From: Wolfiporia cocos
Taxonomy: Eukaryota > Basidiomycota > Agaricomycetes > Polyporales > Phaeolaceae
Length of the DNA: 64,000 bases
Assembly: GCA_029448655.1 (NCBI GenBank)
Contig: JACCLO010000012.1
Coordinates: forward strand, 3,030,584 to 3,094,583
Reading direction: 5' to 3'
Shown: positions 7,808-15,218 of the stretch, piece after piece
Layout of the letters: every line of letters starts with the position of its first letter
Numbering within the stretch: position 1 is the first letter of the stretch
The notes under the pieces: model-generated
The model's input: only the letters and a program-made list of their open reading frames with translations
Told to the model about the DNA's origin: nothing
Databases searched by the model: none
Position numbers and translations under genes: made by a program

Positions 7808-9788
7808 TGGCGACGGTGGTGGCGGGGGCCGAGGGTCCTGCTGAGCTTGAGTCAGCCGTCACTTCTTCCCAGATCGTTCGGGCACGATACGTCTTGCCAT
7901 CCGCGGGGGGCGCCGAGTACGGCTTCTTGCCAGAAGCCTGTCCCTTTCCACTACCCGAAGGAGCAGCCGTGGTCTTTCCAGACGCGGCAGCTGCATCCTT
8001 CGCCCTTTGTTGCTCGGCCCGCTGAGCGGCAGGCACGAATGTTCCCGCGGCCTTGTCTGCCGCAAGCTTAGGACACTTGTTGAAGTAGTGTCCTGTCTGC
8101 TTGCAGTATGTGCAGACGGCGTTGGTGGTGTCGGCGGGGGCTTTGGCGGGCGCCTTTCCCTTGTCCTTTTTCTTCTCCGACTTCTTTGCAGAAGCGGAGG
8201 ACGTCTCCTTCTTTTCGGCAGGTGCCGAGTCCTTCTTGCCGGCCTTCTCGAAGATTGAGCCCTTGATCTTGTCTGGATATGACGTTTGATACATTTCCAG
8301 AGCGAAGTCGATGAGGGGCTCAATGTCGGTCGGGGCCTTGAAGAAAGGGGTTTTGCCGAGGACGTTTAAGGTGTCCTTGACCTTTTCAGGGAGAGTCTCG
8401 GTGAATTCCCACACCAGAGTCTCGTTGGCGGTTTCGGAGAGTCGGCCGAGGGTGCGGAATCGTTCGCAGTAATTGAAATAGTTAGATTCTGCCAGTTCCT
8501 TGCCCTTCGTGCCGTAGTAGCCGCGAATTTCCTTCTTCGCGATCTCCTTATCCGTCATTTTCCCATATTGCACCATTACTGATTTGGTGAAGTCCTCCCA
8601 GGTGCCGAGAGGTTCACCGTTTCCTGCCTTCTTGATGAGAGGCGAGAAAAACTTGTATGCGTCCCCTGTGACGCGGAAGAGGGCCGTGGTGATACGGTCA
8701 TGGTCATCGTAGACCCTGAGCGTACCGAAGTACAGGCCCATCTTCTCCACCCATTCCTGTGCAGTCACCTTTCCAGATGACCCAGAGAATTCGGGGGGAG
8801 GGGGAATTTTCAGGTTTTGAGGCAGACCTGGAATCTGCGGGGCGACGGCTGCTGCAGCAGCGGCTGCGGCCTGTGCGGCGGCAGCGGCCTCGGCTGCTCT
8901 GGCTTGAGCATGACCGGGGGCCGGTGCCGGGTCTTCCGGGGGCGTGCGGACACCGGGAGGGTTGGGAACGGAGGGATTCTTGCGAATCCTCCGGAGTTCC
9001 TCGTCCACCTTCTCCATGCGCTCAGCGAACGCATCCTCGAGGTCGTCAAGGCGGTTCCGGTAGTCCTTCCGGAGGTCTTTCTCCATTGCGGAGAACTTGG
9101 CGGTGTACTCCTGTCGGAATTCCTTGCCGAGGTCCACCAGAGTGGACAGTACCTCGTTGCGGACCGAATTGACCGCTTCGTGTAGCTCGTCTTGGGCCTT
9201 TTGTTCGATGGCCCTGGATTGCCCAACCAGGGAGTCGATTCTGCCGTGGATTCGCTCCAGGCGAGCGTGCACCATTCGACCGAGGGTGTCAGTGGTGTCG
9301 TGGGAGATGGCCGCACTTCGTTGTACGGCGGCGTCGATGATCGGCCCATGTAGGGACCCATCCACCTTGTGGTGTTCCTCCTCGGGGAGGTACGCCTTGA
9401 GTTGGTTTTCGACCACGGCGTTGGTCTGCCGTATTGGTCCGGAGAACTCCATTTCCAGAGTGGTGGCGGGCCCGATTGGGCGGGTGCGACGAGCCGGGGG
9501 ATAACCGGCAATGGGGGTGCCTGGGCGTGTACCCATGGGGTTGGTCGGAGAGTCCCTTTGCGGGGGAACGAACTCCTGTACGTCTTCTTCCTCTTCCTCT
9601 TCCTCTTCCTCTTCCTCGCTTAGGTGCTCCAGTGTCACCAGTTGCTGAGTTCCCGAGGGACCAGCTACCGGTGTCACCGGGCCTTCTGAGCGGAGGCGCA
9701 TCTTGCGGGGGGCGAGAGGAGTGCTGACGGAGGAGGTGGAGGACATTGTGAATCTGTTTGTGACGAATGTTAGTTTCCGGTTACTCAT
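7749..9788 (-). CDS. gag: Gag capsid/nucleocapsid protein (A1)
   Basis: Up to 679 residues. The shared start among A1, A3 and D is MSSTSSVSTPLAPRK (ATG at 9746), because the upstream in-frame ATG at 9788 is out of frame in D; the true start is therefore probably 9746 (665 residues). Features: a glutamate run near residue 60, a charged, probably coiled-coil region, an alanine-rich linker, a Gag core after PPPPEFSGSSGKVTAQEW, and one CCHC zinc knuckle (CTYCKQTGHYFNKC) near residue 560. It should assemble the virus-like particle and bind the RNA. The last 59 nt overlap pol. Length of the glutamate and alanine tracts differs among copies. Confidence 0.92.
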   Translation of the reverse strand: MSNRKLTFVTNRFTMSSTSSVSTPLAPRKMRLRSEGPVTPVAGPSGTQQLVTLEHLSEEEEEEEEEEEDVQEFVPPQRDSPTNPMGTRPGTPIAGYPPARRTRPIGPATTLEMEFSGPIRQTNAVVENQLKAYLPEEEHHKVDGSLHGPIIDAAVQRSAAISHDTTDTLGRMVHARLERIHGRIDSLVGQSRAIEQKAQDELHEAVNSVRNEVLSTLVDLGKEFRQEYTAKFSAMEKDLRKDYRNRLDDLEDAFAERMEKVDEELRRIRKNPSVPNPPGVRTPPEDPAPAPGHAQARAAEAAAAAQAAAAAAAAVAPQIPGLPQNLKIPPPPEFSGSSGKVTAQEWVEKMGLYFGTLRVYDDHDRITTALFRVTGDAYKFFSPLIKKAGNGEPLGTWEDFTKSVMVQYGKMTDKEIAKKEIRGYYGTKGKELAESNYFNYCERFRTLGRLSETANETLVWEFTETLPEKVKDTLNVLGKTPFFKAPTDIEPLIDFALEMYQTSYPDKIKGSIFEKAGKKDSAPAEKKETSSASAKKSEKKKDKGKAPAKAPADTTNAVCTYCKQTGHYFNKCPKLAADKAAGTFVPAAQRAEQQRAKDAAAASGKTTAAPSGSGKGQASGKKPYSAPPADGKTYRARTIWEEVTADSSSAGPSAPATTVANVGTISVPLAPTTRLEDVL

Positions 9789-9891
9789 TGTCTTAGATTC
9801 TTTTAAGAAGGGATTGGTTTCGAAAGCTGCAACTTTCGTTATAGATCACACTCGCACTCTATTTCAGAGTTAAAAGATGATAGTATTTCTA

Positions 9892-10791
9892 CTATACAAT
9901 CGCGAGTATATCCTCTTCTACCGAAGTAGTTGAGGGCCCTGCCACCTTGTCAGGTGGTGTTACACCGAAGGCAAAAGTAATTTGTAGCGCTACGCATTCT
10001 GCTACGATACGAGCCAAGTCCGTACGCCAATCCAAAAAGGAAATATTGCCGAGTTGTTTGCAATACTTTTTCATAATTCTCCAGTCTCTATTGGTGATCC
10101 TCCCCCGTCTCGCTCTATCCTTCACGTTATCCACTAAGTCCTCCAATTCTACTACCATAGTATGGAAACGCATGTCGTTTTCCATATGGAAGCCTGGGTA
10201 ATTAGGGGGGTGGTTGGCGAGAGGAGTGAGACGAGTGAGAGTGCCTTCTAGCATGGGAATAACTTGATCGCATGCTTGGAGGGGTTTCTTCTTCCCGAAA
10301 ACGAGGGAAGGGTCGAGAATCTTGTGGTTGGCCGGAACAGAAGGTCCGGCCGCCGGGCTGGAGAGACGGAGGGCCAGTGAAGAAGCTGCTTGCTTGGCTT
10401 CCTTGGCGGCTTGCTTGGCGGCAATTCGCTTATTCAGCTTATCGCGGGCGAGCTTGAGCTTGTTGAGTTCGCGGAGTTCGATAAGGTTCTCCATGGCGGT
10501 AATGGAAGCGGCTAGCTTCTCTTCCTCTGTCCAGATACGCTTAGCGAGCGGAACTGGTTTGGGAGGTCGAGGAGCGGGTTTCCCAGCCTCGGCGATGTGC
10601 TTTGGCATGTGGACGGGAATCTCCCAGAGATGGAGCTTCCCGGTGTAATCTTCCTTTACAGGAAGAGTGTACGTGACGTCCTCTGCCCGAGGAATGTCGG
10701 CGGTGTCGATGCGGCTGAGAAGGGACCGCTTCGCCGGTTTAACGTAGGGGGCAGTGGAGGAGCCACGGGTGCGACGGGTAACGCGGGGCAT
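9892..10791 (-). CDS. ORF1 protein of unknown function (A1)
   Basis: A 299-residue frame upstream of gag, separated from the gag start at 9746 by about 145 nt. I do not recognise a known domain. N-terminus is basic (MPRVTRRTRGSS); a proline-rich stretch follows; then a probable coiled coil containing LNKLKLARDKLNKRIAAKQ (about 110-130); then an alanine/serine linker; then a helical C-terminal block (about 208-276) with ELEDLV...RAR...NRDWR...KKY. The two latter blocks recur in ORF1 of the B/C family, which otherwise differs, and the frame is open in all three A-type copies including the decayed D. No zinc knuckle, signal peptide or membrane segment is visible. A structural or RNA-binding accessory role is possible but unproven. 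Confidence 0.8.
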   Translation of the reverse strand: MPRVTRRTRGSSTAPYVKPAKRSLLSRIDTADIPRAEDVTYTLPVKEDYTGKLHLWEIPVHMPKHIAEAGKPAPRPPKPVPLAKRIWTEEEKLAASITAMENLIELRELNKLKLARDKLNKRIAAKQAAKEAKQAASSLALRLSSPAAGPSVPANHKILDPSLVFGKKKPLQACDQVIPMLEGTLTRLTPLANHPPNYPGFHMENDMRFHTMVVELEDLVDNVKDRARRGRITNRDWRIMKKYCKQLGNISFLDWRTDLARIVAECVALQITFAFGVTPPDKVAGPSTTSVEEDILAIV

Positions 10792-11824
10792 GATTCTAAG
10801 AAAGTGCAGCTTTCATGAGAAACGAAGTTTCCCAGTGATACGTCCAAGAACAGGAATAAAAGGGATTATGTAAGGTAGGGTAGTGGACTCCTTTTCAGGA
10901 GCAAAGAAGGTGTACTACGGGGCATAATTACTCTTATGTTGCGCGCAAACCCTGTGCCGAGATGGCGCGGATATTCGCATGACCCTAACGGTCAGAGGCG
11001 CCGACTCCAGGGGTAGAGTTGCTGACTGCCAGGCCGGTTCCTGGGTCAGATGATTGGGATTCGGATACACGACACCGCCCCGGAGGGACGATGCCGGAAA
11101 GTGGCTGGGATTTTACATCCCTTAGCCTGTCCATGCTTCAACAATGAGGTTGCCGTCTATAGCCACATGGGTGTCACATCAGGGCTAAAAAACCACTGTC
11201 GATCTAAGATCGCGAGACAGCAGCGCTCCACATCCCGAAGGAGTGGGCCACGCGCTTCTCTTCCAATGGGGCCCCAAATCCGTTTGACCCATGCTCGCAC
11301 GCCGAGCTGCCCGGAGGACTTATGCTATTGGCTACCGCGAGTGACCTATGGCAGGGTGATTTTTTACGTCACCCCCCTCACTGCTTTTCCCATAACGGGT
11401 TCAAAGCAGGTCCCTTACGCCTGGGAGGCGGCTTTGGAAAATTCCCATGCCATCATAATGATGACCCTATGGATAGTGATGGGGCGCTAAACAACGCTTG
11501 CCATGACAGGGGGTTGGGCGCACACAGGCAGACCGTCCCCTTTTCTCCACAGGCGGGTCTTAACCGCGCATAGTCCAAGCTTGTCAGCGAGGACCATGTC
11601 TCCTTGACCCTGGAGTCCGGGTTAGGTAGGCCTCCTGCCTAAAAAGGCGGTGTGGCTTCCCTGGTTGCCAATCCTCTGCCGAGGATGGCGATGTATCCCC
11701 CAGATCTCAACTATCACCCCAATCGCCTTGTCAGGCAGAAAGGGATGTGCGCAGCAACAAGTAATAGCCCCTGTAGGATAGAAACCCAGACCCAAGCGCA
11801 AGCGCAAGGGCGGGGGTAGGGGGG
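10792..11824 (-). other. A1 5' leader (untranslated, ~1 kb)
   Basis: Between PBS and ORF1 there is no sense-strand reading frame of note. The sequence is nearly identical in A3 (46915-47949) and D (25506-26534), so it probably holds packaging or translation signals. Antisense open frames here are shadows. Confidence 0.6.
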
Positions 11825-11837
11825 AGATTTGTTCTTA
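11825..11837 (-). promoter_or_regulatory. A1 self-complementary primer binding site
   Basis: Element-sense TA-AGAACAAATCT starts at the LTR edge. The 11-mer AGAACAAATCT is the exact reverse complement of AGATTTGTTCT in the 5' LTR (11960-11970), beginning 34 nt after the first T of the TATA box. It does not begin with TGG as tRNA 3'-end sites do. This is the Tf1-type self-priming design. Confidence 0.82.
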
Positions 11838-12536
11838 TGACACAGACTAGACTGTGGGACTCACACTATAACCTAATAAGCGACTTGAAGGAGTTGCTGG
11901 AGGTTGGTGAGGAGGCTAGTGGGCGCAAGCAGAGATGATATGTAACTGTGCGAATGCAGAGAACAAATCTAAGGCTTATCCGCAGTGATAGCCCTACTTA
12001 TATACATGCTTTGTTTGGTTACCGGTAAGGGAGCCAAACATGAAGGTGGTCTGTGCGCAGACATAACTAATATGGTTAAGTCGTAAACTGCAATAGACCA
12101 TGTGCGCCGGTAATGGCCGCACCAGTAAGATCGTTTGTTTGGACTGTAGGTCCATGTTGTGGAAGTGGCTGTAGCTACGTTAGTAAGCCATGCATGTGAT
12201 TCTTATATACCGACATCGGGATATGAGTAATCGTAAGGGCATTGGCATGTGACAACGAGCAGGCCGCTTATCCAATTGTACTGACATAGCCCGGTATCGG
12301 GATATGAGTAAGGCGCGTGACACCGGAGGTTGGTCCGCTGAGTCATTGACGCGTACAAACGTGTTATGTACGTGTTGTTATGACAAGTGGACGTATACCG
12401 CGTTGTGTACGTGTTGTTTGGTTGCGTGTACGTGTAGACGGGCGCTTAGCAGCGTAAATGTCTACAAGGTCGTAGAAATACCAGATAAATAGGTAAAAAT
12501 ACGGGAAAAATAGTGGTATGTCACAAATCTGTGACA
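11838..12536 (-). repeat. A1 5' LTR (699 bp)
   Basis: Appears identical to the LTR at 2534-3232. Being at the start of the minus-strand element, it should supply the promoter. Confidence 0.92.
11960..12004 (-). promoter_or_regulatory. A1 core promoter: TATA box, hairpin, predicted RNA 5' end
   Basis: Element-sense CATG-TATATAAGTA (TATA at 11995-12004) is followed by a bulged hairpin (GGCTATC / GATAAGCC) and then AGATTTGTTCT (11960-11970), which matches the PBS. The match itself predicts transcription to start at or near 11970. Confidence 0.7.
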
Positions 12537-12775
12537 TATGGCAACCAAGCCCACACTCCTTATCGGGCATGCACTATACAGTAGCACATGACCCGTTATA
12601 TATGTGTATATAAGTAGGGCCTTGACGGCCTATAACCTTAGTTCTATTCTTCTCGGCGTACGCCGTAGAAGAACCTTCCACCTACTATAGCGTCTGATAA
12701 CCTCTACCTCACCTCGTTGCCTTAGTTCATCGCAAGGATACTGGCGTGGTGAGTCCCACAGAGCCATCTGTGTCA

Positions 12776-12894
12776 CAGCCACGCGGCTCGCGCGGAAGGC
12801 CGCCGCCGAAGACGCATGGGGCGGCTGGCCCGCATCATCCACGCCCCGGCACAGCATGCCGACAGTGCATTCGAGTGGCTTTAGTTACCGCAAC
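12776..12894. other. unassigned sequence left of the hAT-like element
   Basis: GC-rich, no supportable gene. Ends with the 8-bp target copy ACCGCAAC (12887-12894). It was continuous with 14160-14525 before the hAT insertion. Confidence 0.5.
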
Positions 12895-13453
12895 TAGTGA
12901 TGTGCCAGGCCCGGCTTTGGGCCATAGGCCGGGCCAGGCCAAGCCCTACTTGGGCTGGGCCAGGCTGGGCCCTACACCACAGCTTGAGACAGCCCAGGGC
13001 CTGGCTTGTGTCTCAAGCCGGGCCGGGCAAAGCCGTGAGCCCTGGGCCTGAAAGCTCTAATGGATAAAATGTCTAGTACTATGATATGAGAATATATATA
13101 GTAGCAGTAGGCCATATTCCAATGAAGTATGTCTATATTTTTAAATTAAGGCAAGAGGATAGTCCCATGGATTGAATTCTTGGTGCTGAAGCCTGTCGCT
13201 CACTTTTGGGCGCCTATACGATGCCCCATTTGGAAGGCGCGCCACAGAGCACTGTGCCGGTGAAATGATGACTTCACACTATAATTCACTAATTATTGAA
13301 GATCCTGGAGCTTGGCTTTGTCAGAAGATAGTTGGAGAAGGTACGTTATGAGTTTGTGTGGCTACAGTGATGATCATCCTCACAGTGCCAGGCCCCGGGC
13401 AAGCCCCAGGCCGGGCCAGGCCAAGCCCTGGGCCGTCAATGGGGGCCCGGCCT

Positions 13454-14066
13454 TGACACGGAAACCCACTGGTTACGTGCTACCCACAAAGCGGGGAAAC
13501 CCCCACTCCCTAATCCCTAATCCTATCCTCTAGGAGAACAGGACGGCTCTTGTGGACGAACTGCCGTAGCCCTTCCCTAGTCTTCAGGGGCTGATTGGGA
13601 CGCACCGAACCGCTGGCGAGTGAGGGGAACAACACCCCTTAGGCACCCAGGCTAGCAGTCATAGAGAGAGAGAGAGAGAGAAAGGGTGTCGACGCTGAGT
13701 CAGGCGCACACCAGAGAGGAGATGGTTTCCAGGGGACTTGCCCCAAGGACGAGAAGAATAGTTCTGAGGTGTAAGCCTCAGAACGTCGTAGTATATATAC
13801 ATGAGAGACAGTAACTACTGCCATCCAAGACCTGCCCTAATGGCGTGGTCTGTGTGCGCGCTGTGACCGTAACCCATAACTACGTTACGTTGTGACTACT
13901 CCCAACATCACGTGACCTGTAGAGATAAGATATTGAAGTACTTATCTACCTATGCACGTGCGGTTCCACTGAGCGGCTAAAGTAATGAAATAGCGAATAT
14001 CTGCGGGTAAGCGTGAGCCAAGGGTGAGATAAGTAAAGCCCCCTCGTTACGGAATTTCTTGTGACA
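13454..14066 (-). mobile_element. solo LTR, family M (613 bp)
   Basis: Begins TGACACGGAAACC and ends TTCTTGTGACA on the plus strand, flanked by GGCCT (13449-13453, 14067-14071). Minus orientation: CATG-TATATATACT is followed by the hairpin GTTCTGAGG...CCTCAGAAC. Inserted in the hAT-like element. Confidence 0.85.
13663..13681. repeat. (AG)n microsatellite
   Basis: About nine AG dinucleotides inside the family M LTR; absent from the copies near the left window edge. Confidence 0.8.
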
Positions 14067-14159
14067 GGCCTGAGGTTTTGAAAAGCCAAGGCCATCCAAA
14101 GCCGGGCCAAAGCCGGGGCTTTTGAGCCGGGCCGGGCCTGGCACATCACTAACCGCAAC

Positions 14160-14525
14160 TGGAAAACAATGTTGCACACACACGAGGGTATGCCGGTGAT
14201 GCACGTGTGATGCGCGAGGCTTTGCAGCTACGCATGTGATGGTAGTTAGGCTTTGCAGCTAGACGGACCGGTGTGGCGACAGCTTAGTCAGCTTGTGGTG
14301 CCATGCTGCCATTATTATGCAAGTGGCGCTCGATAGTACGCTGTAGGCCTAAGGTACGACTGGGTGGCATGACTGGTAAGGCCTATTTGGCCGGTAAGGT
14401 TCCGTTGTATAACCTCGGCAGGTGTGGCATAATGGGATAAGTCCCGGATAACATAGTAGCGGCTGTAGAAAGGCCAGATAATGTGCTAATTATGTGCGCA
14501 AAATTGCTAATATCCCAGATCTGTG
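14160..14525. other. unassigned sequence, possible old LTR start
   Basis: No gene. The end, ATCCCAGATCTGTG, resembles the terminus of the LTRs here (e.g. CAGATAAATCTGTGACA), so element B probably entered an older minus-oriented LTR. The last five bases, CTGTG, are not repeated at the other end of B. Confidence 0.4.
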
Positions 14526-15145
14526 TAACACAAGATAACAACTTACTTGTAATGTTCTTGGTTTTGCTGGTTAGGCAAGGGATAAGTAGATGTTAAGCAG
14601 GATACGTTGAGTGGTTAACTCGTAGTATGAATGCAATGAATAGAACTGAGGCAATAGCGCTCAGCAAGTCCAGTATATATACATGATAAATAAGACCCCT
14701 AACAGTCTTATTAGATAATACTAGTGTCCGTATTCGTATGTACAAGTCCCCAGATACCTAAGTACTTAGTAATATACGATAAATACATATGCCGATCAAA
14801 ACCGGGATATAGGAAGGCGGCGTAGGCCGCACGAATGGCGTTTTGCGCTCTTTGTCAGTACAAAGACGGGGCGTGACCAAAGCCCGGTCCGCTGACGTTT
14901 ATACGCTGACTGCTTCCGGACAGAATGTCCGATTGGCTAGAACTAGACATGTGACTGATGGTAACTACTAGTGATAAGATAAGACCGTCGTTACGGGAGA
15001 TAACGCGGCCATCATTCGGCACGTATGTAACCGTAAACTTATTACCCAGATAAGCTAGTTATTGGTCTAGAAAGTCGTAGATAATTCGTAGAATTGCCGA
15101 AAAAATAGTAAGAAATATAGGGGAACTAGGAGAATTCTTGTGACA
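14526..15145 (-). repeat. B 3' LTR (620 bp)
   Basis: Starts TAACACAAG and ends CTTGTGACA on the plus strand. More divergent from its partner than the LTRs of A1, A3 or C, so B is older or chimeric. Confidence 0.88.
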
Positions 15146-15158
15146 TTACCCCCCCCTT
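15146..15158 (-). promoter_or_regulatory. B polypurine tract
   Basis: Element-sense CTAAGGGGGGGGTAA directly abuts the 3' LTR; the C element has the same motif with one G fewer. Confidence 0.75.
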
Positions 15159-15218
15159 AGATTTCAACGACCCCGTTGAGAGTAGAAGTTGTGCTAGAGC
15201 CCAGTGAAGGGTTAGACT

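Larger units (their letters stand above)
2534..12536 (-). mobile_element. element A1: full-length dUTPase-bearing gypsy chromovirus
   Basis: A complete 10,003-bp LTR retrotransposon on the minus strand, flanked by TATGG (2529-2533, 12537-12541). Two 699-bp LTRs, in which I see no difference by eye, enclose a self-complementary PBS, a ~1-kb leader, ORF1, gag, pol and a polypurine tract. All three reading frames are open and the RT, protease and integrase catalytic motifs are intact, so this is a recent and possibly active insertion. It interrupts the family E solo LTR. Confidence 0.93.
1672..12775 (+). mobile_element. solo LTR, family E (left copy), split by element A1
   Basis: Begins TGTCACAGATTTATC and ends GCCATCTGTGTCA, flanked by the 5-bp target duplication CAGCC (1667-1671 and 12776-12780). 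Without A1 and one TATGG copy the LTR is 1096 bp (1672-2533 plus 12542-12775). It is plus-oriented: a TATATAAGTAG box lies near 12603, followed by a short GGCC hairpin. No PBS, internal region or second LTR adjoins, so it is the product of LTR-LTR recombination. The family E copy at 54825-57829 shows the same sequence without the A1 insertion. Confidence 0.85.
12895..14151. mobile_element. non-autonomous hAT-like DNA transposon, GGCC-rich
   Basis: Terminal inverted repeats of 21 bp start TAGTGATGTGCCAGG on both ends and are perfect. They are flanked by an 8-bp duplication ACCGCAAC (12887-12894, 14152-14159), the size typical of hAT elements. Without the nested family M LTR and its target copy the element is about 639 bp. 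It encodes no transposase. Both ends carry dense GGGCC/GGCCC runs (12900-13040; 13385-13453 plus 14067-14140) that can pair with each other. Confidence 0.8.

Noticed and set aside
11050..11490. 146-residue frame antisense to the A leader, also present at 25837-26277
   Set aside because: It lies on the strand opposite to the element and its conservation follows from the near-identity of the leaders; no domain recognised.
11825..11837. tRNA primer binding site
   Set aside because: No TGG at the LTR edge in A, B, C or G; the exact complement to the LTR at fixed distance from the TATA box is a better explanation.
12746..13051. 101-residue proline/glycine-rich frame
   Set aside because: Crosses the hAT boundary into GGCC runs; composition is that of the repeat.
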